Shown in pieces: positions 30,241 to 37,381 of a stretch of 40,435 nt of DNA. Source of the stretch: a virus. Both the position numbers and the translations under genes were made by a program. Location of the stretch: positions 1-40,435 of the IMG/VR virus record IMGVR_UViG_3300003323_000149. One strand, 5' to 3'. The first letter of the stretch is position 1, and each line of letters begins with the position of its first letter. The notes under the pieces were generated by a model. That model was not told the DNA's origin. It worked only from the letters and a program-made list of their open reading frames with translations, and did not search any database.

Positions 30241-30626
30241 TACAGGTTCTCGTCGTGCTCCGTGGCGACGATCTGGACGGGGCCACCGTTAGCGCCGGTC
30301 AGTTCAGTAGAGGTTTTCTCGCGCCAGTCTTCGGGGAACCGTGCGGCCATGCTGCGCGACCACACCGACGCGTTGAAAGTGCCCGCCCCCTGCGGCATGA
30401 GCATGTAGGCCTGGCCTTGGTCTTCCCACCAGGCTTGCGCGTGCGCGCGTGCGCGCGTCATCGCGTCCAAGAACTCCGGATTGGCGTCGCACCAGTTGTC
30501 CAGCGTCTGTCGGCTGATGTCGAGCTGAGACGCCATCCATGCCTTGCTCTTGCCCTGCTTGCCCCACTCAATCACCTGTTCGCAATACTCGGGGCGGTAG
30601 CCACTAGGGCGGCCGACATCAGCCAT
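30240..30626 (-). CDS. Terminase small subunit
   Basis: A 128-residue protein with an N-terminal helix-turn-helix (EWGKQGKSKAWMASQLDISR, QTLDNWCDANPEF), a helical oligomerisation region (RARAHAQAWWEDQGQAY) and a C-terminal tail for TerL contact. It directly precedes TerL. It recognises the packaging start site; in P22 that site lies inside the small terminase gene itself. The coding sequence contains a strictly alternating purine-pyrimidine run (30436-30458). Confidence 0.85.
   Translation of the reverse strand: MADVGRPSGYRPEYCEQVIEWGKQGKSKAWMASQLDISRQTLDNWCDANPEFLDAMTRARAHAQAWWEDQGQAYMLMPQGAGTFNASVWSRSMAARFPEDWREKTSTELTGANGGPVQIVATEHDENL
30436..30458. repeat. Alternating purine-pyrimidine tract (GC/GT repeats) inside terS
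   Basis: Twenty-three bases alternate strictly between pyrimidine and purine, made of gcgcgt units. The run encodes Arg-Ala-Arg-Ala-His-Ala. Such tracts can adopt Z-DNA under supercoiling. It may be only a codon-usage effect, but its place inside terS is where a pac site could be. Confidence 0.5.
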
Positions 30627-30629
30627 GTC

Positions 30630-30704
30630 TCAGCACTTCTTCGCAGGCGGCGCCGGCTTCGGCTCAGGCTTGCGCTTCTTGAGGAGGCTGCTCAGGAGTG
30701 GCAT
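30630..30704 (-). CDS. 24-residue Lys/Pro-rich peptide gene
   Basis: ATG 30704 with a GGGAG ribosome site, overlapping the end of the GroES-like gene by 13 bases, encodes PLLSSLLKKRKPEPKPAPPA then KKC. It ends four bases before the terS start. The good ribosome site and tight packing support it, but it is very short; it may mainly couple translation to terS. Confidence 0.4.
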   Translation of the reverse strand: MPLLSSLLKKRKPEPKPAPPAKKC

Positions 30705-31000
30705 GAGTAGCTCCCCTCTTCCTCGACGCCAACCACATCCATGTCGGTGATGACAACAAACTCCACGCCGTCAACCTTGGTGGTGGGGTAGGCAATCTCG
30801 CTGAAGCGCACCACGTCACCCACTGCCAAGCCGTCAGCATCCGGACCCACATAGGCCACGGTGCCGCGGTTGTAGCTGTCCACTGCACCACCCTGGCCGC
30901 GCCAGCGGTTCACATCCGGGGGGATGACCAGGCCGTCAATGCCGGTGGGGATGGTTTCGTCCAGCTTGACGAACACGCGGTTGCCGATGGGCTGGATCAC
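30692..31000 (-). CDS. GroES-like co-chaperonin
   Basis: A 102-residue protein from GTG 31000 (GTGA overlap). It shows a Cpn10 pattern: PIGNRVFVKLDE as first strand, a mobile-loop-like segment TIPTGIDGLVIPPDVNRWRG (hydrophobic LVI as the chaperonin contact), RGTVAYVGPDADGLAVGDVV, RFSEIAYPTTKVDGVEFVVI and TDMDVVGVEE. This order equals GroES (RGEVLAVG, VKVGDIVIFN, EEVLIMSESDILAI). Phage co-chaperonins such as T4 gp31 and RB49 CocO adapt host GroEL for coat folding. Placement at the head of the packaging and head operon fits this. Coat dependence is inferred. Confidence 0.82.
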   Translation of the reverse strand: MIQPIGNRVFVKLDETIPTGIDGLVIPPDVNRWRGQGGAVDSYNRGTVAYVGPDADGLAVGDVVRFSEIAYPTTKVDGVEFVVITDMDVVGVEEEGSYSCHS

Positions 31001-31269
31001 AGTTCAGCGCTCCAGTAGAAGCCGAGCGTGCCTGACAGCGGCGCAACGGCGTAGGTGATGGTGATGTTTGTGGCGTCGGCGGTCAGGAAGAACAGGGCTG
31101 CGCTGAGAGTGTTCTTCGGTTGCACGCAGACAAACGACGGCGTACCGGCTAGGCCGTGGGCGATGGTGTATGTAGCTTGACCACCAGGCGAGTTAGGGGC
31201 CGAACTGCCACGCGACCGGCCTTGAATGGAGCTCGCCGGAACGGGCCCGTTGCCGACACTGGTTTCCAT
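30997..31269 (-). CDS. Small late protein, virion-type
   Basis: A 90-residue protein (QATYTIAHGLAGTPSFVCVQ, PKNTLSAALFFLTADATNIT, YAVAPLSGTLGFYWSAEL). The TIAHGL..TP pattern with a beta-strand ending is common in phage fibre and head-decoration proteins. It shares one base with the upstream gene stop. Probably structural; no family name. Confidence 0.55.
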   Translation of the reverse strand: METSVGNGPVPASSIQGRSRGSSAPNSPGGQATYTIAHGLAGTPSFVCVQPKNTLSAALFFLTADATNITITYAVAPLSGTLGFYWSAEL

Positions 31270-31568
31270 CAGTATTCGCCGTTGCCGTAGTAGGAGACGT
31301 TCAGCTTTGCCGATGCGGTCTGTTCGATGAATCGAATGGCCGCCAGGGCTGCGGCAGTGCCGGTGTAGCGAAGCTCTGAGCCAACGGCCAGCGGGTAGCC
31401 AACAGTGGCAGTGGGGGCCGTGCCATCGTCACGCCAGCGAACGGCCTGGGTCTCGGCCTGGATCAGTGCCAACTTGGTTCCGGCCGGGACCGTCAAGCCC
31501 TGGGCGCCCGAAAGGCTGGTGATTTGCTGATACCCGAGCGGCTTCTCATTGATGAAGTTGTTCTGCAT
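31269..31568 (-). CDS. First late gene: small beta protein, virion-type
   Basis: A 99-residue protein from ATG 31568. It resembles small decoration or adaptor proteins (SLSGAQGLTVPAGTKLALIQ, AETQAVRWRDDGTAPTATVG, LRYTGTAAALAAIRFIEQTA): the pattern VRWRDDGTAPTATVG..L..G occurs in many phage structural proteins. It is the first gene after the Q gene, 87 bases downstream of an intrinsic terminator, so it marks the start of the Q-dependent late operon. Confidence 0.6.
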   Translation of the reverse strand: MQNNFINEKPLGYQQITSLSGAQGLTVPAGTKLALIQAETQAVRWRDDGTAPTATVGYPLAVGSELRYTGTAAALAAIRFIEQTASAKLNVSYYGNGEY

Positions 31569-31653
31569 GCGGGTTCCGAATTGGTGCCGGGCGCAAGCAG
31601 CCCATTGATCAAGGAGCTTGGCAACTGCGAGAGCTGATGGCCCGGCGTGGAAA

Positions 31654-31687
31654 CGAAAAAGCCCGCCGATCTTGCGAAGGGCGGGCT
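31654..31687 (-). terminator. Intrinsic terminator at the start of the late operon (tR'-like)
   Basis: On the - strand AGCCCGCC (31687-31680) and GGCGGGCT (31667-31660) form an 8-base stem with a 12-base loop followed by TTTTTCG. It lies between the Q-like gene and the first late gene, as lambda tR' does. Confidence 0.88.
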
Positions 31688-31741
31688 GTGTTCGGTGGCG
31701 GCTGGGGCTGCCATTAGGCACCCCAACTCTGAACACCGCGT

Positions 31742-32179
31742 TCAAGTGCAAGCATTCTCTACCACAACAGACGACTTTGCAATAGTGGCGTTAGTAATAG
31801 GTGCAAACCCTAGCCATGTGCGCCAGAAGAGCTGCACGCCTTCAAGGTGGCGCTCCTGCATGTGGCGAGGCTTCAGGCCGTGCTTGCGGGCCATAGCCGG
31901 CACAGAGCCCGGGCGGACATAGAGCCATTGGATGATGCATAGCGTCATCATGGGCAGCCTGGCGAGCGAGCGGCGGACGCGCTCCACGTCAGCAGCGGGC
32001 ATGATGGGCTCGGTGGGCTGGCGGTCTTCGTCGTCTTGAGGTGCCCGGTAGGCCCCCTCGGCTGATCCGCAGCGTTCCGGGCCTGATCCACCGCGCGCCC
32101 AGCGTCCGTAACGCTTGAGGATTTCGTCGGCCTCGTGCAGCTCTTTGGGAAGGTCGGCGTATAGCTGGCGGTTGGTCAC
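31742..32179 (-). CDS. Q-like late antiterminator
   Basis: A 145-residue protein from GTG 32179, which has AAGGAG seven bases upstream. The N-terminal LPKELHEADEILKRYGRWAR-GG segment and the later RRSLARLPMMTLCIIQWLYV ... PAMARKHGLKPRHMQERHLE helix-turn-helix-like part match the pattern of phage antitermination Q proteins. It is the last gene of the PR-like operon and lies directly upstream of the late genes and a terminator, which is the classical Q position. It should let RNA polymerase read through the six terminators of the late operon. Confidence 0.72.
   Translation of the reverse strand: MTNRQLYADLPKELHEADEILKRYGRWARGGSGPERCGSAEGAYRAPQDDEDRQPTEPIMPAADVERVRRSLARLPMMTLCIIQWLYVRPGSVPAMARKHGLKPRHMQERHLEGVQLFWRTWLGFAPITNATIAKSSVVVENACT
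31754..31782 (-). promoter_or_regulatory. Candidate late promoter (PR'-like) in the 3' end of the Q-like gene
   Basis: On the - strand TTGCAA (31782-31777), a 17-base spacer and GAGAAT (31759-31754) resemble a sigma70 promoter. It lies about 70 bases before the terminator at 31687, inside the last codons of the Q-like gene. The location suits a Q-dependent late promoter; the boxes are moderate matches. Confidence 0.35.
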
Positions 32180-32204
32180 TGGCGCTCCTTGAGTAGCTGG
32201 CGGG

Positions 32205-32480
32205 TCATGATGTGGCTAGCAGCTGTCGCAGCGTCTCGTTCAGCACAGCCTGCTCGTCGAGTTTGTAGGCCGCCCAAATCCTGGCCTGGCCGTGGATGCC
32301 GTTGAAGCTGCCGCGGTGGCAATCGGCGCATAGTGGGATGCTCGTGAACCACTGGCCTTGCTTGAGTTCGTGGCACTCGCTCGGCCCCGAGGCTTCGCAA
32401 ACGCCGCACGGCATCTCCTTTATGCGCTCGATGTGGGCGCGTTCTGCCTTGGTGGGCGCGGCCTTGTTCTTACTCTGCAT
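32205..32480 (-). CDS. HNH/Ref-like nuclease-type zinc protein
   Basis: A 91-residue protein with CGVC (25-28), a conserved ECHELKQGQW and CADCHRGSFNGIHGQARIW, i.e. a zinc-binding beta-beta-alpha fold like HNH proteins and the P1 Ref (RecA-dependent nuclease) family. In lambdoid nin regions NinG or related HNH-like proteins occupy this place beside NinB and RusA. Action on recombination intermediates is a reasonable guess. It ends with ATGA into a 10-codon micro-ORF (32208-32176) that leads into the Q start. Confidence 0.65.
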   Translation of the reverse strand: MQSKNKAAPTKAERAHIERIKEMPCGVCEASGPSECHELKQGQWFTSIPLCADCHRGSFNGIHGQARIWAAYKLDEQAVLNETLRQLLATS

Positions 32481-32817
32481 GGCTCACCTCGATGCGGACG
32501 AATCCGCCGATTTCCTTGGAGACGGCCAGCGACAGGGACCAATGGCGGTCATCCACGCCCAGCACGTCAGCCAAGCCATCAAGCCCGGCCTTGCAACTTG
32601 CGAGCATGTTGTCCATGTCCCTGGCGCGGCGGTCAGGCGGGACGAAGGTGATCGCCACTGACAACGCTGATGCGTCGAGCTTTCGAGCGCCCTGCTTCGT
32701 CGCTTCCCAGGCCCAGGCGGCGCGAAGTGACTTCTTGGCACGCGCCTTCTGGGACCAGTGGACGCGATGGTTCGGGCTCAGACCGCGCGTGACGGGCCAT
32801 GGCATGGTGAGGATCAT
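32470..32817 (-). CDS. rusA: RusA-family Holliday junction resolvase
   Basis: A 115-residue RusA protein from ATG 32817 (ATGA overlap with ninB). The catalytic signature RARDMDNMLASCKAGLDGLA-DVLGVDDRH contains D67, D69, N70, K76, D80 and D89/D90 as in RusA enzymes, which cleave four-way junctions in a Mg-dependent way. It would resolve recombination and replication intermediates made by the ERF/YqaJ pair and the replication proteins. A longer frame upstream lies inside ninB and is not used. Confidence 0.9.
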   Translation of the reverse strand: MILTMPWPVTRGLSPNHRVHWSQKARAKKSLRAAWAWEATKQGARKLDASALSVAITFVPPDRRARDMDNMLASCKAGLDGLADVLGVDDRHWSLSLAVSKEIGGFVRIEVSHAE

Positions 32818-33266
32818 GCAAACGCCTCCTCTGGTGCCTCGCGCCCCAAGCTGGTCCGACTCCATCGAACGCCATGCTGATCACCAAACGCGTGCGCCAG
32901 CGTGATCAGCTCCGACATCTCCGCCACCGTCATGCGCGAGGTGCGCTGGCCCAGCATCACCCATCCGCCCTCGATGCCCTGGGCGACGCGCTGGGACTTC
33001 TTTAGGCCGGCGCTGAGGATGTCTTTCCATTCCTCCGGGTCCAGCTTCTGTGTCCGGCCGTCCACGGGCCAGTCCACTTGCTTGGACAGATCGGTCAGGC
33101 ATGACCACATGAGTGCGTTCTGCTCTGTGCTGCGGGTGGCGCGCTTCACCTCCAGCGTGAGGCGATGGCCAGCAAGCAGCATTGCTTTGGCCCATGACCA
33201 AGCGCGCATCAGCTCGGCGTGGCCGCTCTGTGCGTCATGGAGGGCGGCGGTAAAGCGCTCGCTCAC
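32814..33266 (-). CDS. ninB: NinB-family recombination mediator
   Basis: A 150-residue protein from GTG 33266 (GTGA overlap with the preceding mini-gene). It has the NinB signature: LTLEVKRATRSTEQNALMWS, CLTDLSKQVDWPVDGRTQKL, DPEEWKDILSAGLKKSQRVA, RTSRMTVAEMSELITLAHAF. NinB (lambda Orf) binds SSB-coated single strands and replaces RecFOR functions. It forms a recombination module with RusA and the HNH/Ref-like gene downstream. Confidence 0.9.
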   Translation of the reverse strand: MSERFTAALHDAQSGHAELMRAWSWAKAMLLAGHRLTLEVKRATRSTEQNALMWSCLTDLSKQVDWPVDGRTQKLDPEEWKDILSAGLKKSQRVAQGIEGGWVMLGQRTSRMTVAEMSELITLAHAFGDQHGVRWSRTSLGREAPEEAFA

Positions 33267-33343
33267 ATGCGCCTCGTGAAGTAGGCTGCAGCGATGAGCC
33301 AGATGGCCGGGATGGCGGCCAAGAGAATCAGGATTTCGGTCAT
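33263..33343 (-). CDS. 26-residue membrane peptide gene
   Basis: ATG 33343 to TGA 33263 encodes a single hydrophobic helix (TEILILLAAIPAIWLIAAAY) and a short basic end. It is coupled to both neighbours by ATGA and GTGA overlaps, the main reason to believe it is translated. Function unknown. Confidence 0.5.
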   Translation of the reverse strand: MTEILILLAAIPAIWLIAAAYFTRRM

Positions 33344-33558
33344 GCCGGCTCCCAAGCGCTGGACTTGTGCTCACGCTGGGCCAGGGCCTTCTGGTAGCGG
33401 TTGACATGTGCACGCAGCTCGGCATTCCTGGCTGCATGGCGATCCCGCTGCCGAGTCAACTCACGCACCCGGCGTTGCAGGTTCTTCACCTCGGCCTCTT
33501 TTGCCTCGTAGTGGGCTACGAGGTCGGCGAGGTATTTGGGGGCACGGGATGGCTTCAT
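33340..33558 (-). CDS. Short coiled-coil protein
   Basis: A 72-residue, Arg/Lys/Glu-rich protein that is a single long coiled coil (residues about 15-65: EAKEAEVKNLQRRVRELTRQ and onward). Start ATG 33558. It lies two bases after the SSB-like gene and overlaps the next mini-gene. No functional motif. Confidence 0.55.
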   Translation of the reverse strand: MKPSRAPKYLADLVAHYEAKEAEVKNLQRRVRELTRQRDRHAARNAELRAHVNRYQKALAQREHKSSAWEPA

Positions 33559-33560
33559 GG

Positions 33561-33860
33561 TCAGAATGGGATGTCGCTGTCGTCGTAATCGGCGGGCGGT
33601 GCAGGGCGGTTCTTCGGGCCGCCCGGCCTGTCGCCATGTGTGCGGCTTGATGGCGCCGGGGGCGCGGAGTGCTGCTTTTCCTTGCGCTTGACGCTCACGC
33701 TCAGGAACTGCTTGCCGCCCTGCGATGTCTTCAGCCAGCCATCAAGGAAGTACTCGACGCCCTCGACGTTCAGGGTGCCGGTGCGATCAGGCTGGCTGTC
33801 TCGCTGCTTGCGGTCGTTGACGAACAGGACGCCGCGGTTTGTGTTGTCGTACTCGGTCAT
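33561..33860 (-). CDS. Putative single-strand DNA-binding protein with SSB-type tail
   Basis: A 99-residue protein. Residues 1-62 look like a compact beta-barrel (NTNRGVLFVNDRKQRDSQPD, GTLNVEGVEYFLDGWLKTSQ, GGKQFLSVSVKRKE). A Pro/Gly-rich linker then leads to DYDDSDIPF at the C-terminus. Bacterial SSBs end in DDDIPF, the peptide that recruits replication and repair partners; the same ending here, after a disordered linker, suggests an SSB analogue. It lies between the primase/helicase genes and the NinB/RusA module. The barrel is not a typical OB-fold SSB by eye. Confidence 0.6.
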   Translation of the reverse strand: MTEYDNTNRGVLFVNDRKQRDSQPDRTGTLNVEGVEYFLDGWLKTSQGGKQFLSVSVKRKEKQHSAPPAPSSRTHGDRPGGPKNRPAPPADYDDSDIPF

Positions 33861-34173
33861 TGGGTTCCCCGGTTGGCGGGCGACACGGCCCGCGCAAAAA
33901 ACATTCATCTATCACCCAAACGCCCCCCTACCCCCACAGGAGTAAGAGGGGTTCGGACGTCACCCCCGTACTGGGATTCCCACCATGCAAGCCGCTCTAT
34001 GCTTGCCCCCGGCCGTGGGATCAACGTCAGCCGCCGCGTCGTTCGGGAACTGCCCCCTAGGCTTGCGCCAGCGCGGTGTCACTTGTTGACGGGGCGGTGA
34101 CTACCCCCGGTGTTTCTTGCCCTGTTAGCCCATGCAGGCCCATACGTTTGCGCGAGGCTCACGCTGCTTTGGG
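33861..34173. other. 313-base gap in the replication region
   Basis: No supported gene on either strand. It is the longest gap within the PR-like operon. Visible elements: an inverted pair GCAAGC (33987-33992) and GCTTGC (34001-34006), a second inverted pair gtcac/gtgac (34078-34101), C-rich and G-rich runs, and a hairpin with a T run on its upstream side (so not a terminator for the operon). An origin or a regulatory leader is possible but not shown. Confidence 0.4.
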
Positions 34174-35028
34174 CTATCCCATTTCCATCGCCGCCAAGAT
34201 GGCGGCCCTCATGCAGCTTGCGACCTTGAACAGACCAGCTCGCTTGTGCAGATCATTCGCGTCCTCGCCGACTTCGCCGCTCATGCAATACGGTCGGCCG
34301 GTCTCGATGGCGGCGCGCTTGCCTGCGCCGGATTCATCGTTGTCGGCGAACACGAACAGTTCGCCAGAAAGCTGCGTTGCGACGTGGATCAGGTTGCCGG
34401 CGCTGAAGCACACAACCACCGAATCGCGCATCGAAAGCGCCCGCAGAGCCGCCTGAACGCTCAAGCCGGTAGCGAACCCCTCGACCAGCCACGTCCGCGC
34501 ATCCTGGGGCGATCCAAAGCGGAACACGGCACCTTTCGCGCGCATGCCCGACAGCATCTTTTTCTCGAAGCGCAGTTCATCGCTAAGCCAACGAATCGTC
34601 TGCGCGCCCACCAGTTCATTGGTGCGCCAGTGACGCATCGGAACAATCAGCGCTTCGTCGTTGACCAAGCCGCGCATGTCGCCGAACCCCTTGTTGTGCA
34701 GGTAGGCGTGTTCGGTCGTGACGCTGCCGTCAATCAGGCTCTGCGCCCTCTCTGCGGCCCTGGCCCAGCCTTGCACCATGCGGCGCTCAAACTCGGCTGC
34801 CTTGTTGGCAATGGCCTGTGTGTCGATGGCCGGCGCATTCGCGTCAGGACGCCACAGCGACACCTCAACCTGCGTTGCGTGGTTCTGCACCCAGCCGATA
34901 TCGCCCAAATACTTGTAGGCGCCGTTCTTCTTGCGGGGATGATCAGTGGTCGAGACGCGCACCCAGCGTCCCGACTCCAAGTGATCCACGATCAGGCCGT
35001 GAGCACGGCAGAACTCTTGGAACGTCAT
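34174..35028 (-). CDS. Toprim-domain primase
   Basis: A 284-residue primase-type protein. The Toprim core shows the catalytic Glu in TWLVEGFATGLSVQAA (E183) and the DxD motif in LFVFADNDESGAGKRA (D229, D231). The N-terminal part (residues 1-60, KNGAYKYLGDIGWVQNHAT) resembles phage primases that lack a full zinc domain, with no Cys4 visible. It is coupled to the helicase by ATGA (35025-35028). Together they replace the lambda O/P or DnaB-loader strategy by a phage-coded priming and unwinding pair. Confidence 0.85.
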   Translation of the reverse strand: MTFQEFCRAHGLIVDHLESGRWVRVSTTDHPRKKNGAYKYLGDIGWVQNHATQVEVSLWRPDANAPAIDTQAIANKAAEFERRMVQGWARAAERAQSLIDGSVTTEHAYLHNKGFGDMRGLVNDEALIVPMRHWRTNELVGAQTIRWLSDELRFEKKMLSGMRAKGAVFRFGSPQDARTWLVEGFATGLSVQAALRALSMRDSVVVCFSAGNLIHVATQLSGELFVFADNDESGAGKRAAIETGRPYCMSGEVGEDANDLHKRAGLFKVASCMRAAILAAMEMG

Positions 35029-36569
35029 GCAGCCACCTTTGCCCGCGCCCTGGCGTATGCGATGTTCTTGGAGCGGATCTTGTTCAGCACGGGCTGACTG
35101 ATCGGCACGTTGGGCGTCGTCTCTACGCGCCAGCCTTGCGGCGGCCATTGGCCGGTAATGTCGTGATAGATGTGAGCGGCGCGGCCCTGCTGCTTCTCAG
35201 GCATCGAGTTGCCACGGGCATAGGCTGCGCACTGAGCCCACACATGAGCCCTGTCCTCGCCCATCTTCTTGCCGCCCAGCATCACGACTTCGCGCATGAC
35301 GCCGGCCTCAGCCTCGATGAGCGCCGATGCCTGCACCTCGTGGCCGCAAGACATGCAGCGCTTGACGAACGGCTTGTGGCTGCACACCGGGCAGGCCTTG
35401 ACGGTCTTCTCTTCGTCGTCGTCCTTGCGGATGGCCTTGTCCAGCTTCTCGCCAGAATCAAGGGCATCAAGGCCGTCGAAATAGATCGCCTCGAAGTCCT
35501 CGCGGAAGCGGATGATGTTGCCGCTGTGGTCAAGCAGGATGCAGTCCGTCTTGCCAGTTTCCGGCGAGCTGCGCAAGCCGCGGCCCCACATCTGGATGGC
35601 CGTTGACAGGCTCTTGCGCAGAGGCCGGCAATCGACGACGCAGCCAACGTCCGGCACGTCGAAACCCTTCGCCAGCGCTTCGACGGAAATCAAGACGCGC
35701 AGCGCGGAGTCTGGTTTCTTGTACTCGGCCAGCAGCGATGCCCGCTCGCCAGCCGTGGTATTCGACGTGAACACGGCCGACATCACGCCGGCCTCGTTGA
35801 ACTGACGCGCCAGTTCTTCGCAGTGCGCAATCGTGGCGCCGAAAACGATGGTCTTGCGACCCTGGCCGTGCGTCACCCACTCGCTGACGACATCGCCGAC
35901 GATACCCATGCCGCGCTCAGCAGCGGCGCGGTCGGTCCATTCGCCGCCAGAAGTCTCGGCGCCGGCCATGTCAGGCCGAGTGCAGGACAGAACGCGCATC
36001 GGCACCAGCACGCCGGATTGCGTCAGCTCGTGCATGGTCGTGGCGTTGATCAGGTTGGTGAACAACCTCCCCAGGCCGGCAGAGAAGGGCGTGGCCGACA
36101 GACCAACCACAACGGCATCAGTCGTCGGGATGTGATCGACCCAAGCCGCCATTTGCGTGTGGCACTCGTCAATCACGATCACGTCGGCGCGCGGCCACTC
36201 GCGGCGTGCAATGGTCTGCGCGCTGGCAATCTGAAACGGCATGGATGGATTCGCACGCCAGTGGCTGGCCTGCATCACTCCGTGAGCGCTCAGGCCGTAG
36301 CGGTCGGCAGCCTCGCTGGTCTGATTAATCAGCGTTGTCCGATCGCACACGAAGACGGCGCGCTTCCCGCGCATCAGCGACTCGTGAATGATCCGCAAAC
36401 CAAGATAGCTCTTGCCGGCCCCGGTCGGCGCCATGATGACCTGGCAGCGATGCCCGGCCCGCACACCTTGACGCAAAGCCTCGTGCGCGCTCTCCTGAAA
36501 TGGGCGCGGCGGCGGGAAGCACGCCGAGGCGTAGTTCGGCGCGTCCAGCTCAGGAAACAGGCCGATCAT
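35025..36569 (-). CDS. Superfamily 2 DEAD/DEAH-type helicase with zinc finger
   Basis: A 514-residue helicase, start ATG 36569 (ATGA overlap with the ParB-like gene). Walker A is APTGAGKSYLG (47-57), motif II is VIVIDECHTQM (DECH, 133-136), motif III is GLSATP, and motif VI is QMWGRGLRSSPETGKTD. A Cys4 zinc element CPVCSHKPFVKRCMSCGHEV follows the second RecA fold. This layout is typical of replicative or origin-opening helicases in podoviral replication modules, paired with Toprim primases as here. Confidence 0.88.
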   Translation of the reverse strand: MIGLFPELDAPNYASACFPPPRPFQESAHEALRQGVRAGHRCQVIMAPTGAGKSYLGLRIIHESLMRGKRAVFVCDRTTLINQTSEAADRYGLSAHGVMQASHWRANPSMPFQIASAQTIARREWPRADVIVIDECHTQMAAWVDHIPTTDAVVVGLSATPFSAGLGRLFTNLINATTMHELTQSGVLVPMRVLSCTRPDMAGAETSGGEWTDRAAAERGMGIVGDVVSEWVTHGQGRKTIVFGATIAHCEELARQFNEAGVMSAVFTSNTTAGERASLLAEYKKPDSALRVLISVEALAKGFDVPDVGCVVDCRPLRKSLSTAIQMWGRGLRSSPETGKTDCILLDHSGNIIRFREDFEAIYFDGLDALDSGEKLDKAIRKDDDEEKTVKACPVCSHKPFVKRCMSCGHEVQASALIEAEAGVMREVVMLGGKKMGEDRAHVWAQCAAYARGNSMPEKQQGRAAHIYHDITGQWPPQGWRVETTPNVPISQPVLNKIRSKNIAYARARAKVAA

Positions 36570-37372
36570 GCAGCCACCTTCTCTGCCTTGCCGCGCCACA
36601 TCTTGACCATGCGGATGGCCTGGGCCAGCTCGCCCTGTAGACCGCCGACGCGGGCGCGCAACGCAGCGTTTTCCGCCTGGAGTTGCTTGCACTTGTCGGC
36701 CAGCGCCTTCATGGCGTCGTCGGAATCCAGCATCAGGCGGACACGCTCCGCGTCCTCCAGCGCCGCACGCTCGGCATCGGCGATTTCCTCAGCACTCGGG
36801 CCGTCGTCATCGATGACTTCGGCGGCAGGCTGTTTCGCGCCGGGGCGCTTGCCGGTCAGTTCCTCAACGGCCTGGGGCAAGCTCTTGGTGCCGTGGGCAA
36901 CTTCGCGGGCCAACTCCGGGTCAGCCTTCGCCACTTTGTCGGCCATCTTCTGAGTGCGAACAGAAGCGCCGGATTCGGCTGCGCGCTGGGCCGTCGTTTG
37001 CAATGGTGCAAGATTGCACGATTGGGACTTGAACCCCGGATTGCCAACTGTCTGCGCCTGCGCCCAGTCTTGCGCGCTTGCCACGATGGCCGCCTGCTGT
37101 CCGGCGCTGAGGTGGCGGCGGTGCAGGTTTGCCGACAGCACGAACGACACCAGATTGCCGCCGTCAAACTCCCGGAACACAGGCTCAACACCGGCCAGCA
37201 GACAGGCGCTGTAACGGTTGCCGCCATCCAGAATCCGCCCCTCGTGCAAAGTGATCGGCTCGCGCAGCCCATTCGCCAAGATGTCGTTGGCCAGCGATTC
37301 AAGCTCGGCTTGAGCCAACCGAGGGAACAGTGTGCAGAGAGGGTGCAGTTCGTACTTCGTCATTTGCTTCAT
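36566..37372 (-). CDS. ParB-like nuclease-domain protein
   Basis: A 268-residue protein. The N-terminal ParB/Srx-like domain has YELHPLCTLFPRLAQAELES, NGLREPITLHEGRILDGGNR (the GGNR nucleotide motif, residues 50-53) and the helix-rich SANLHRRHLSAGQQAAIVAS. A linker leads to a C-terminal coiled coil (residues 195-250). No partner ParA is present, so partition is unlikely. Such phage proteins usually precede replication genes and may bind origin DNA or regulate transcription. ATG 37372 or ATG 37363 may be used. Confidence 0.78.
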   Translation of the reverse strand: MKQMTKYELHPLCTLFPRLAQAELESLANDILANGLREPITLHEGRILDGGNRYSACLLAGVEPVFREFDGGNLVSFVLSANLHRRHLSAGQQAAIVASAQDWAQAQTVGNPGFKSQSCNLAPLQTTAQRAAESGASVRTQKMADKVAKADPELAREVAHGTKSLPQAVEELTGKRPGAKQPAAEVIDDDGPSAEEIADAERAALEDAERVRLMLDSDDAMKALADKCKQLQAENAALRARVGGLQGELAQAIRMVKMWRGKAEKVAA

Positions 37373-37381
37373 GTGACTTAC

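Noticed and set aside
36566-37372. Plasmid-like partition system (phage-plasmid lifestyle)
   Set aside because: Only a ParB-like domain; no ParA, and an integrase with Xis-like gene is present, so integration is the likely lifestyle.
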